Shown in pieces: positions 55,270-63,086 of a stretch of 64,000 nt of DNA (positions within the stretch are counted from its first letter, which is position 1; each line of letters starts with the position of its first letter). The stretch spans positions 2,294,001-2,358,000 of the forward strand of contig NZ_CP114287.1 in assembly GCF_027111295.1 (NCBI RefSeq). The letters run 5' to 3'. The position numbers and the translations under genes were made by a program. This DNA is from Flavobacterium gelatinilyticum (GTDB lineage Bacteria > Bacteroidota > Bacteroidia > Flavobacteriales > Flavobacteriaceae). The notes beneath the pieces were generated by a model that saw only the letters and a list, made by a program, of their open reading frames with translations, was not told the DNA's origin and did no database searches.

Positions 55270-56157
55270 CTACTTCACCTTCAACCTCTGCCCTATCGAA
55301 ATAGCATTATCAGTCAGATTGTTTTTTTGTTTTAAATCATCAACCAGTAAATTGAATTTTTTCGAAATGGAATACAGCGTATCTCCCTTTTGAACTTCAT
55401 ATAAATTTGGGTCATATGAGTTCATATTTATTTTTGGATCAGAAGAGGCCACAGAAGACGAACTTCTTGCTGGAGCCGAAGTATTAATTGGCACATAATT
55501 CCTTCCCGTAACCTGACAATCGTATTGATGTAAATTGTAACGCTCGATATAACTGATCAACTTATCCGGATATTTTGGATCTGTGGCATAACCTGCTGCT
55601 CTTAATCCTTTTGCCCATGCTTTGTAATCGTCTTTTTCGTAAGTAAATAAGGCTTCATATCTTTTTTTGCCCACTAAAAATAAAGCATGATCTTTATACG
55701 ATTCTGAAGCCTGAGGATATTTTCTAAAACATTCCTGCGCTGCATCATCATCGTGACGAACGCTTTCACCAAGCCAGTCTTTATGACATTTAATCCCGAA
55801 ATGGTTATTAGCCTCAACAGCCAGATCACCTTTACCCGCACCCGATTCTAAGATTCCCTGCGCCAGAATAATACTGGCCGGAATTCCGTATGTTTTCATG
55901 TTTCCCATCGCAATATCTTTATACTGCAAAACATAATTCGAAATTAAATCGCTGGTTACAACTGTTCTCGAAGTAGACTGAATAACCTCGGTTGTATTAT
56001 TTGTAGAAGGATATTTTTTAACGGTTCTTACCGGTTTCTTTGCTGCAACTCTTGATTGCTGGGCTGCCGCTTTTTTGGTCGTCGCGATAGCAGGTTTGCT
56101 TGATGAACAACTTGCCAAAATTAGTACTGTAAAAAGCAATACGATTTTTTTAATCAT
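55270..56157 (-). CDS. Glucosaminidase-LysM lipoprotein (FlgJ-like muramidase domain)
   Basis: 295 residues. Lipobox LASCSSS (C17). The glucosaminidase domain (about 75-215) has SIILAQGILESGAGKGDLAVE with the catalytic Glu and ANNHFGIKCHKDWLG, then a LysM module (about 251-295, YEVQKGDTLYSISKKFNLLVDDLKQ) that binds peptidoglycan. It should cut glycan strands from the inner leaflet of the outer membrane or the periplasm. Overlaps the ACC deaminase-like gene by eight bases. Confidence 0.93.
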   Translation of the reverse strand: MIKKIVLLFTVLILASCSSSKPAIATTKKAAAQQSRVAAKKPVRTVKKYPSTNNTTEVIQSTSRTVVTSDLISNYVLQYKDIAMGNMKTYGIPASIILAQGILESGAGKGDLAVEANNHFGIKCHKDWLGESVRHDDDAAQECFRKYPQASESYKDHALFLVGKKRYEALFTYEKDDYKAWAKGLRAAGYATDPKYPDKLISYIERYNLHQYDCQVTGRNYVPINTSAPARSSSSVASSDPKINMNSYDPNLYEVQKGDTLYSISKKFNLLVDDLKQKNNLTDNAISIGQRLKVK

Positions 56158-57058
56158 CTTGTTTGAGTATTGGTAATTTCTTCTGCTTCAACTTTATATT
56201 CATTCCGTCAATTCCCTGCAGTCCGCCGGTGTGAATGAGTAAAATTTTTGAATGTGCAGGAAAATAATTTTTGCTGATTAAATCTATAACGCCAAAAACC
56301 ATCTTTCCTGTATAAATTGGATCTAAGGGCACTTTTGTTTCTTCAAAAAAAGCATTAATAAATTCTATTAATTCTAAATTTATCTTGCCATAACCTCCAA
56401 AATGATAGTCAGAAATTAAATTCCAGTTATCTTTTTTTGCAAAAATACGAATTTCATCCTTTAAAAAGTCACCTTTTAACGCCGGAAAGCCTAAAATTTT
56501 CTGATTTTGCAGCGAACTGTTAATTAATCCCGAAATCGTGCCGCCTGTTCCAACAGCACAGCAGACATAATTAAAAACCGAATCTTCGTCTGTTAAAATC
56601 TCCTTACAGCCTTTTACAGCCAGTTCGTTTGTACCGCCTTCGGGAACCAGATAAAAATCACCAAATTTGGCTTTCAGCTTTTCTATAAAAGAAGCTTCAC
56701 TTTTCAAACGATACTCTTCTCTCGAAACAAATTCAAACTGCATTCCGTTTTCCTGAGCGAATTTCAGGGTTGGATTTTCTTCAATTTTATCAAAAAGTTC
56801 ATCACCGCGAATTATGCCGATTGTTTTAAAACCCTGCTCTTTTCCTGCATATGCAACAGCTGCAATATGATTGGAAAATGCGCCGCCAAAAGTTAATAAA
56901 GTCGTTTTATTTTCGGCTTTCGCCTGAAGTAAATTGTATTTCAGTTTCCTGAATTTATTTCCTGAAACAAACGGATGAATGAGATCTTCGCGTTTTATAG
57001 TTAGAGAAATATTATTTGGAAATTGAATATTTATATGTTGATTAAAAACTGGATTCAT
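56150..57058 (-). CDS. 1-aminocyclopropane-1-carboxylate deaminase / D-cysteine desulfhydrase family
   Basis: Fold-type II PLP enzyme, 302 residues. Key motifs: the PLP lysine in SGNKFRKLKYNLLQ, LTFGGAFSNHIAAVA and CAVGTGGTISGL. The family includes ACC deaminase, D-cysteine desulfhydrase and other members; which one applies cannot be fixed here. The minus-strand leader directly before the ATG carries the second copy of the 23-base dispersed repeat (57064-57086). First gene of the unit running to hemL. Confidence 0.88.
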   Translation of the reverse strand: MNPVFNQHINIQFPNNISLTIKREDLIHPFVSGNKFRKLKYNLLQAKAENKTTLLTFGGAFSNHIAAVAYAGKEQGFKTIGIIRGDELFDKIEENPTLKFAQENGMQFEFVSREEYRLKSEASFIEKLKAKFGDFYLVPEGGTNELAVKGCKEILTDEDSVFNYVCCAVGTGGTISGLINSSLQNQKILGFPALKGDFLKDEIRIFAKKDNWNLISDYHFGGYGKINLELIEFINAFFEETKVPLDPIYTGKMVFGVIDLISKNYFPAHSKILLIHTGGLQGIDGMNIKLKQKKLPILKQDD

Positions 57059-57063
57059 TTTAA

Positions 57064-57086
57064 TTTAAGTCGAAAGTTGGAAAGTC
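57064..57086 (-). repeat. Dispersed 23-base repeat, copy 2 (ACC deaminase leader)
   Basis: Minus strand: GACTTTCCAACTTTCGAC then TTAAA, followed at once by TTAAAATG. One base differs from the 23757-23779 copy. Further AAAGTCGAAAG and GCCTAAAGC words follow to about 57155. Confidence 0.65.
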
Positions 57087-57154
57087 GAAAGTCAAAAGTG
57101 ATAATTCACATCTTAATATTGTAAAGCTTAAAGCCTATTGCTTATAGCCTAAAG

Positions 57155-57481
57155 CTACAAATAATGCAGAAATTGAAAAAAAGATCGGTTTTTCAGATAA
57201 TTTAAATCCCTTTCTTTAGTGTAAGCTTCTCTTTCAAAACTAATATTTCGGTACGCTAAATCTTTGTTTTTATATTGAATTAACCGAATAAAAAATTCAA
57301 AAACATACCAGATAAAAAACGGCAGAACTAACATTTCTAACTGCTGCCGCAAATGGATTTTTTCATGATTAACAAATACCGCATTATTTCTGTCAAGATC
57401 GTATTTCATCAAAACAAAAGGAAAAACAACCATTCCCCGATATCCTTTCGGAATTAAATATTTAGCAACAATCAGAAACAT
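57155..57481 (-). CDS. Small protein with an HEKIH metal-binding motif
   Basis: 108 residues. It contains VNHEKIHLRQQLEMLVLPFFIWYVFE, an H-E-x-x-H zinc-peptidase signature inside a region with one or two hydrophobic helices. The rest (LIQYKNKDLAYRNISFEREAY) is basic and has a second Glu, as in peptidases of the M48/M56 class, but the protein is too short for those. I infer a minimal membrane metalloprotein; enzyme activity is unproven. No named family recognised. Confidence 0.7.
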   Translation of the reverse strand: MFLIVAKYLIPKGYRGMVVFPFVLMKYDLDRNNAVFVNHEKIHLRQQLEMLVLPFFIWYVFEFFIRLIQYKNKDLAYRNISFEREAYTKERDLNYLKNRSFFQFLHYL

Positions 57482-57550
57482 TGGCTGTAAAATTTATAAA
57501 TTTGTAGCTATAGAATTGTTCAATTTCAACAAAACTACAATCAATATTTA

Positions 57551-57558
57551 TATTTTTG
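57551..57558 (+). promoter_or_regulatory. Promoter -7 box for the DUF5522 gene
   Basis: TATTTTTG, 39 bases before the ATG. Weak -33 support. Confidence 0.45.
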
Positions 57559-57596
57559 ATTTTTACATTTATTAAAATTGAACCCGAAGCAGATTT

Positions 57597-57776
57597 ATGA
57601 AAGAGCAAAGTAATGAAAATAAATTAATCGAAGGCGAAGATTTTTACTATACGCCCGAAGGTTACAAATGCTTTACTGAAAAACATCATTTAAAACGCGG
57701 CTATTGCTGTAAAAGCGGCTGCCGCCACTGTCCGTACGGATATGATAAAAAAACAGGAAGAATAAATAAAAATTAG
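57597..57776 (+). CDS. DUF5522 protein (short, Cys-rich)
   Basis: 59 residues, easily missed by size cut-offs. It starts MKEQSNENKLIEGEDFYYT and has the cluster C-x(11)-C-C-x(3)-C-x(2)-C-P-Y-G (CFTEKHHLKRGYCCKSGC then RHCPYGY). The four or five cysteines, with a His pair between, look like a metal site. The family is known only as a domain of unknown function. It is ten bases ahead of the 2-hydroxyacid dehydrogenase gene and is probably read with it. Confidence 0.9.
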   Translation: MKEQSNENKLIEGEDFYYTPEGYKCFTEKHHLKRGYCCKSGCRHCPYGYDKKTGRINKN

Positions 57777-57786
57777 AATACTACAA

Positions 57787-58761
57787 ATGAAGGTTTTTAT
57801 CAATAAAAATATACCCGAAGCCGGAATTAAACTGCTTCAGGACAAAGGAATTAACTTTACAATAAACCCAGCAGATAATGTATTATCAAGAGAAGAATTT
57901 ATAAAAATATGCCAGCAAAATGATGTTCTTTTAAATGTTGGTTCTAATAATTTAGACGAAGATTTTTTTCAGCAATGCCCGAATCTAAAAGGAATCGCTT
58001 TATTTTCCGTAGGATTTGATGCTGTGAATATTCCATCAGCAAACAGCAGAAAAATTCCTGTTGGAAACACGCCGGATGTTTTAAGCAGAGCAACCTCTGA
58101 TGTAGCTTTTTTACTGATGCAGAGTGTTGCGAGAAAATCATTTTTCAATCATAAAAGAATTTTGAATGATGATTGGGGAAGTTTTGATCCGTTAGCCAAT
58201 TTAGGTCAGGAACTTTACAGCAAAACATTGGGGATTTTCGGTTTGGGAAGAATTGGTTTTGAAATGGCTAAAAAATGCAAAGCAGCTTTTGGAATGAATA
58301 TTATTTATCACAATCGTTCTCATAATACAATTGCCGAAAAAGAACTGGATGCGAAATATGTAGATTTTGAAACCTTACTTTCTGAAAGCGACGTTTTAAG
58401 TATTCATTCTAATTACAGCGAAGAAAACAATGAAATTTTCAATAAAAATGCTTTTGCTAAAATGAAACGCAGTTCGATTTTCATTAATACAGCAAGAGGA
58501 AAATTTCATAATGAAGATGATTTATATGATGCTTTAACAAATGATATAATCTGGGGCGCTGGATTGGATGTAACGAATCCTGAACCTATGGAATTTGATA
58601 ATCCGTTATTGTCCCTTCCTAATTGTTGTATTTTACCGCATATTGGTTCTGCAACTTACGAAGCCAGAAATGGAATGGCAGTTTGCGCCGCACAAAATAT
58701 AATTGCACTTTTTGAAGATAAAAAGATGCCATTTTGTGTTAACGAAGAGGTATATCTTTAA
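57787..58761 (+). CDS. D-2-hydroxyacid dehydrogenase (glyoxylate/hydroxypyruvate reductase-like)
   Basis: 324 residues. Rossmann motif GIFGLGRIGFEMAKK, catalytic Arg in INTARGKFH, Glu in LDVTNPEPMEF and His in LPHIGSATYE. It belongs with D-glycerate and glyoxylate reductases, not with the lactate type at 50638. The substrate is not certain. Likely cotranscribed with the DUF5522 gene ten bases upstream. Confidence 0.88.
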   Translation: MKVFINKNIPEAGIKLLQDKGINFTINPADNVLSREEFIKICQQNDVLLNVGSNNLDEDFFQQCPNLKGIALFSVGFDAVNIPSANSRKIPVGNTPDVLSRATSDVAFLLMQSVARKSFFNHKRILNDDWGSFDPLANLGQELYSKTLGIFGLGRIGFEMAKKCKAAFGMNIIYHNRSHNTIAEKELDAKYVDFETLLSESDVLSIHSNYSEENNEIFNKNAFAKMKRSSIFINTARGKFHNEDDLYDALTNDIIWGAGLDVTNPEPMEFDNPLLSLPNCCILPHIGSATYEARNGMAVCAAQNIIALFEDKKMPFCVNEEVYL

Positions 58762-58787
58762 ATTCCAATTTTTTAAAATACCAAATT

Positions 58788-58825
58788 CCAATCTAAAATC
58801 AACAATCTAAAATCTAAAATTATAA
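58788..58825 (+). repeat. TCTAAAAT repeat before the 24-codon open frame
   Basis: CCAATCTAAAATCAACAATC followed by TAAAATCTAAAATTATAA, running into an ATG at 58826. Preceded by an AAATTCCAA word. The same layout occurs before hutU 160 bases on. Confidence 0.6.
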
Positions 58826-58900
58826 ATGGATATTCGTTCAAGAAAGTTTAAGATTACGATTTACAAATCGTATCACAGGTCGGATATCCGTTATCCCTAG
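58826..58900 (+). other. 24-codon open frame overlying nested inverted repeats
   Basis: ATG (58826) to TAG (58898-58900), peptide MDIRSRKFKITIYKSYHR then SDIRYP. The same DNA forms a nested structure: GGATATTCG (58828-58836) pairs with CGGATATCC (58881-58889) through one G-U pair, and TACGATTT (58855-58862) pairs with AAATCGTA (58865-58872); CGGATATCCG is itself a palindrome. Either a small basic peptide, a REP-like repeat, or an RNA structure ahead of hutU. It cannot be decided by eye. Confidence 0.5.
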
Positions 58901-58945
58901 TTATTTTTAATTAGAAAATGTGACAATTTGAAAATTAGATAATTT

Positions 58946-58984
58946 CAATCTAAAATCTAAAATCAGAAATCTAAAATTAAAAAA
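58946..58984 (+). repeat. ATG-proximal TCTAAAAT repeat (hutU leader)
   Basis: CAATCTAAAATCTAAAATCA then GAAATCTAAAATTAAAAAA directly before the ATG at 58985; three TCTAAAAT words in 39 bases. Confidence 0.65.
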
Positions 58985-60961
58985 ATGACTTTCAAAGAAC
59001 AAATACAACAAGGAATACCTTCTATATTACCTCCAAAACAAGCTTACGATCCGGCTATTAATCATGCTCCAAAACGAAAAGAAATTCTTTCGGCAGAAGA
59101 AAAAAAGCTGGCGCTGAAAAATGCCTTACGTTATTTCGATCCAAAACACCACGCCGAATTACTTCCTGAATTTTCAGAAGAATTAGAAACTTACGGACGT
59201 ATTTATATGTATCGTCTTCGTCCGGATTACAAAATGTACGCAAGGCCAATTGACGAATATCCTGGGAAATCATTGCAGGCAAAAGCGATTATGCACATGA
59301 TTCAGAATAATCTGGATTATGCGGTGGCGCAGCATCCGCATGAATTGATTACGTATGGAGGAAACGGAGCCGTTTTTCAAAACTGGGCGCAATATTTATT
59401 AACGATGCAATATTTGTCTGAAATGACAGATGAGCAGACTTTAACGATGTATTCAGGACACCCAATGGGATTGTTTCCTTCACATAAAGAAGCACCGAGA
59501 GTTGTGGTTACAAACGGAATGGTCATTCCAAATTATTCTAAACCTGACGATTGGGAAAGAATGAATGCTCTTGGAGTTTCGCAATACGGACAAATGACGG
59601 CAGGAAGTTATATGTATATTGGTCCGCAGGGAATTGTACACGGAACTACGATTACGGTTTTAAACGGTTTTAGAAAAATAAAACAAAATCCCGAAGGAAG
59701 TTTATTTGTAACTTCTGGATTGGGCGGAATGTCGGGCGCACAGCCAAAAGCAGGAAATATTGCAGGATGTATTACGGTCTGCGCCGAGGTAAATCCAAAA
59801 ATTACGAAAATCCGTCACGAACAAGGATGGATTAACGAAGTGGTAACTTCTACAGATGAGTTGGTTACCAGAGTAGCTTCGGCGAAAGCCAAAAAAGAAA
59901 CCATTTCTATCGCTTATCTAGGAAACGTGGTTGATGTTTGGGAACGTTTCGACAAGGAAAACATCAAAATTGATTTAGGTTCAGACCAGACTTCGCTTCA
60001 TAATCCTTGGGCCGGAGGGTATTATCCGGTTGGAATTTCGTTTGAAGAAGCTAACAAAATGATGGCTGAAAATCCGGATTTGTTCAAAGAAAAAGTTCAG
60101 GAAAGTTTACGCCGTCATGCAGATGCCATCAATAAACATACTGCAAAAGGAACTTATTTCTTTGATTACGGAAATGCCTTTTTATTAGAAGCTTCTCGCG
60201 CCGGAGCCGATGTAATGGCCGAAAATAATATCGATTTTAAATATCCTAGTTACGTTCAGGATATTATGGGACCAATGTGTTTCGATTACGGATTTGGGCC
60301 TTTCCGCTGGGTTTGTACTTCGGGGAAACCGGAAGATTTGCTAAAAACAGATGCGATTGCGTGTGAAGTTTTAGAAAAAATGGCCGAAACTGCTCCAAAT
60401 GAAATTCAGCAGCAAATGCAGGATAACATTAAATGGATTAAAGGCGCTCAGGAAAACAAATTAGTTGTAGGTTCACAAGCTCGTATTTTGTATGCGGATG
60501 CCGAAGGACGAATTAAAATAGCCGAAGCTTTTAATCAAGCCATTGCAAAAGGCGAAATTGGCGCAGTGGTTTTAGGACGCGATCATCATGACGTTTCAGG
60601 AACTGACTCGCCTTACAGAGAAACCTCAAATATTTATGACGGATCTCGTTTTACTGCCGATATGGCGATTCATAACGTGATTGGAGACAGCTTTAGGGGC
60701 GCAACCTGGGTATCCATCCACAACGGCGGCGGCGTGGGCTGGGGAGAGGTTATAAACGGCGGATTTGGTATGGTTCTTGATGGTTCTACAGAAGCTTCAA
60801 AGCGTTTAGCTTCAATGCTTTTCTGGGATGTTAACAACGGAATTTCAAGAAGAAGCTGGGCCCGAAACGAAGGTGCTGTTTTTGCCATAAAAAGAGCAAT
60901 GGAAGCTGAGCCTTTACTTAAAGTAACTTTACCTAATTTTGTAAATGAAAGTTTGCTTTAG
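58985..60961 (+). CDS. hutU: Urocanate hydratase
   Basis: Second step of histidine degradation, converting urocanate to imidazolone propionate with tightly bound NAD. 658 residues, about 100 longer than the Pseudomonas type. Conserved blocks: YGGNGAVFQNWAQYLLTMQ, SGHPMGLFPSH, GLGGMSGAQPKA, SDQTSLHNPWAGGYYPVG, VSIHNGGGVGWGEVINGG. No hutH, hutI or hutG is beside it, which is unusual since these often cluster. Its leader carries the repeat described above. Confidence 0.96.
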   Translation: MTFKEQIQQGIPSILPPKQAYDPAINHAPKRKEILSAEEKKLALKNALRYFDPKHHAELLPEFSEELETYGRIYMYRLRPDYKMYARPIDEYPGKSLQAKAIMHMIQNNLDYAVAQHPHELITYGGNGAVFQNWAQYLLTMQYLSEMTDEQTLTMYSGHPMGLFPSHKEAPRVVVTNGMVIPNYSKPDDWERMNALGVSQYGQMTAGSYMYIGPQGIVHGTTITVLNGFRKIKQNPEGSLFVTSGLGGMSGAQPKAGNIAGCITVCAEVNPKITKIRHEQGWINEVVTSTDELVTRVASAKAKKETISIAYLGNVVDVWERFDKENIKIDLGSDQTSLHNPWAGGYYPVGISFEEANKMMAENPDLFKEKVQESLRRHADAINKHTAKGTYFFDYGNAFLLEASRAGADVMAENNIDFKYPSYVQDIMGPMCFDYGFGPFRWVCTSGKPEDLLKTDAIACEVLEKMAETAPNEIQQQMQDNIKWIKGAQENKLVVGSQARILYADAEGRIKIAEAFNQAIAKGEIGAVVLGRDHHDVSGTDSPYRETSNIYDGSRFTADMAIHNVIGDSFRGATWVSIHNGGGVGWGEVINGGFGMVLDGSTEASKRLASMLFWDVNNGISRRSWARNEGAVFAIKRAMEAEPLLKVTLPNFVNESLL

Positions 60962-60995
60962 AAAAAATAAAAAGAGAACATTAAATTTCCATAAT

Positions 60996-61535
60996 ATGAA
61001 AACATTCAAATTAGTTCCGATTTTGCTGCTTTTGATTCTTTCTTCCTGCAGCAGTGTTACTGTATATTCTGACTACGACAAAAACGTCGATTTTGCGCCT
61101 TACAAAACGTATGCTTTCTTTAAGCCCGGAATTGACAAGGTCGAGATTTCTGATTTGGATAAAAGACGAATTCTTCATGCCATAGATAATGAAATGCAGG
61201 CAAAAGGTTTAACCAAAAGTGAAAATCCTGATTTACTGGTAAACATTTTTACCAAATCGAGAGAACAGGTAAACGTAAACCAGTTTAGCGCCGGATGGGG
61301 CTACGGATGGGGATGGGGATGGAATCCGTGGATGATGTACGGCGGAAACCAGACTATGGTATCTACTTCTACCGAAGGTACTTTGTTTATTGATTTAATC
61401 GATGCCAAAAAGAAAGAAATGATCTGGCAGGGCGAAGGTCAGGGAACTTTAACTAAAAACGTCGATAAAAAAGATCAGAAAGTAGCTGAGTTTGTAAACA
61501 AAATTTTAGCTCAGTATCCGCCGGTTAAGAAATAG
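60996..61535 (+). CDS. DUF4136 lipoprotein
   Basis: 179 residues. Lipobox LSSCSS (C17 of this start). DUF4136 marks: VYSDYDKNVDFAPYKTYAF and ALDNEMQAKGLTKSENPDLLVNIF, followed by a Gly-Trp-rich loop GWGYGWGWGWNPWMMYGG and the closing EGTLFIDLIDAKKKEMIWQG. Start at 60996 rather than 60945 because the signal peptide begins here; the longer frame would overlap hutU by 17 bases. 34 bases after hutU, so probably cotranscribed. Confidence 0.9.
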   Translation: MKTFKLVPILLLLILSSCSSVTVYSDYDKNVDFAPYKTYAFFKPGIDKVEISDLDKRRILHAIDNEMQAKGLTKSENPDLLVNIFTKSREQVNVNQFSAGWGYGWGWGWNPWMMYGGNQTMVSTSTEGTLFIDLIDAKKKEMIWQGEGQGTLTKNVDKKDQKVAEFVNKILAQYPPVKK

Positions 61536-61613
61536 TTTTTAGTCTCCGTTTTCAGTTTTTGTTTTTTTTTATAAAACTTAAAACAGCTGTTTACTACTTC
61601 AAAAAATAATTAA

Positions 61614-61621
61614 TACATTTG
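61614..61621 (+). promoter_or_regulatory. Promoter -7 box for the ilvA attenuator
   Basis: TACATTTG, 18 bases before the leader-peptide ATG, so transcription should begin just ahead of it. The -33 element is not clear. Confidence 0.6.
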
Positions 61622-61638
61622 CTATTCAGACAACAAAA

Positions 61639-61698
61639 ATGACAAACAATACCAACATTATTATCGCTATTAGCAGCATTATTGCAATTCAGCAGTAA
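61639..61698 (+). CDS. ilvA leader peptide
   Basis: A 19-residue open frame, MTNNTNIIIAISSIIAIQQ, with seven Ile and two Thr codons. It lies between a promoter and an intrinsic terminator, 144 bases ahead of ilvA, whose product makes the first intermediate of isoleucine synthesis. Ribosome stalling on Ile codons when Ile-tRNA is scarce would let GCGGGGT (61701-61707, just after the stop) pair with ACCTCCC (61740-61746) and block the terminator. A finished ribosome would cover that segment and let it form. Codon bias and placement make this a leader peptide rather than chance. Confidence 0.85.
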   Translation: MTNNTNIIIAISSIIAIQQ

Positions 61699-61739
61699 TG
61701 GCGGGGTGTTGTATAAATATGTAAAATATAATTATGAAG

Positions 61740-61763
61740 ACCTCCCAATTCGGGAGGTTTTTT
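61740..61763 (+). terminator. Attenuator terminator upstream of ilvA
   Basis: CCTCCC/GGGAGG stem (61741-61746, 61752-61757), loop AATTC, then TTTTTT. It stands 78 bases before ilvA, where it would only make sense as a regulated stop. Confidence 0.88.
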
Positions 61764-61841
61764 ATTTTAACAGATTAAAGATTCTCACAGAAAAAATCTT
61801 TTTTGGATCATTGAATCTTTGGCAAAAAAACTTAAAACACT

Positions 61842-63086
61842 ATGGATTTATTTAACGAAGTACTTAACGCAAAAAGGCAGCTCGAAAGCGTAGTTGCTGC
61901 CACTCCCCTGACCCAAAATTTAAATCTTTCTGACGAATTTGAATCTACTATATTATTAAAACGGGAAGATTTACAAATTGTACGTTCGTATAAAATCAGG
62001 GGTGCTTATAATAAGATTTCTTCATTAAATGAAAAAGAAAAAGCAAACGGAATTGTCTGCGCCAGTGCCGGAAACCACGCGCAGGGTGTTGCTTATTCGT
62101 GTAATCTTCTTAAAATAAAAGGCAAAATTTACATGCCGAAAACAACGCCAAAACAAAAAGTAAAACAGGTACAGTTATTCGGGAAATCGTTTGTAGAAAT
62201 TGTTTTAACAGGAGATACTTTTGATGATGCTTACGCTTCTGCAACGGCAGATGCCATTAAAAACCATAAAACTTTTGTTCACCCATTTGATGACGAAAAA
62301 GTAATTGCCGGACAGGGAACTGTTGGTTTGGAAATTTTAGAAAGTTTTAAAGAACCTATTGATTATGTCTTTGTTCCAATTGGCGGCGGCGGACTGGCTT
62401 CCGGATTATCGGAGGTTTTTAAGCATTTAAGTCCGCACACAAAAATTATTGGCGTTGAACCCAAAGGCGCTCCTTCGATGAAAACTTCGATTGAAGAAAA
62501 TCAGAATACAGCCTTGAAAACAATTGACAAATTTGTCGACGGCGCCGCTGTGAAACAAGTCGGTGACAAGACTTTTGAAATCTGCCGTTATAATTTAGAA
62601 GATATTATTCTGGTTCCCGAAGGAAAAGTCTGCACTACAATTTTACGTTTATACAATGAAGAAGCGATGGTTGTAGAACCTGCTGGTGCTTTAACAATCG
62701 CTGCCCTTGATTTTTATAAAGATAAAATCAAAGGAAAAAATGTGGTATGTATTGTAAGCGGCAGCAATAATGATATCGAACGAACTGCCGAAATAAAAGA
62801 GCGTTCTTTACTCTATGAAGGTTTAATGCATTACTTTATGATTCAGTTTCCGCAGCGTCCGGGCGCTTTAAAAGAATTTGTAAATAATATTTTGGGACCT
62901 GATGACGATATTACCTATTTTCAGTTTCATAAAAAGAACAATCGCGAAGTTGGTTCTGTAGTGGTAGGTTTGGAACTAAAAAACAAAAACGACATTATGG
63001 CCATTAAACTGAATATGACGCAAAACGGATTTGAATTTCAATACTTAAATGACAATCAGGATTTGTTTACACAGCTCATTGGATAA
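61842..63086 (+). CDS. ilvA: Threonine dehydratase (biosynthetic)
   Basis: PLP enzyme converting threonine to 2-oxobutanoate, the committed step to isoleucine. 414 residues: catalytic domain (1-320) with PLP lysine in VRSYKIRGAYN, CASAGNHAQGVAYSC, PIGGGGLASGLSEV and SGSNNDIERT, and one C-terminal ACT-like domain (about 330-410, HYFMIQFPQRPGALKEFV) that binds isoleucine for feedback. It is the short one-ACT form, not the two-ACT form of E. coli. Controlled at transcription by the leader upstream. No other ilv gene is in the window. Confidence 0.95.
   Translation: MDLFNEVLNAKRQLESVVAATPLTQNLNLSDEFESTILLKREDLQIVRSYKIRGAYNKISSLNEKEKANGIVCASAGNHAQGVAYSCNLLKIKGKIYMPKTTPKQKVKQVQLFGKSFVEIVLTGDTFDDAYASATADAIKNHKTFVHPFDDEKVIAGQGTVGLEILESFKEPIDYVFVPIGGGGLASGLSEVFKHLSPHTKIIGVEPKGAPSMKTSIEENQNTALKTIDKFVDGAAVKQVGDKTFEICRYNLEDIILVPEGKVCTTILRLYNEEAMVVEPAGALTIAALDFYKDKIKGKNVVCIVSGSNNDIERTAEIKERSLLYEGLMHYFMIQFPQRPGALKEFVNNILGPDDDITYFQFHKKNNREVGSVVVGLELKNKNDIMAIKLNMTQNGFEFQYLNDNQDLFTQLIG

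Noticed and set aside
32458..58984. TCTAAAAT repeats as a CRISPR array or transposon ends
   Set aside because: Units are short, irregular in spacing and orientation, and spread over distant intergenic sites; no cas genes or transposase in the window.
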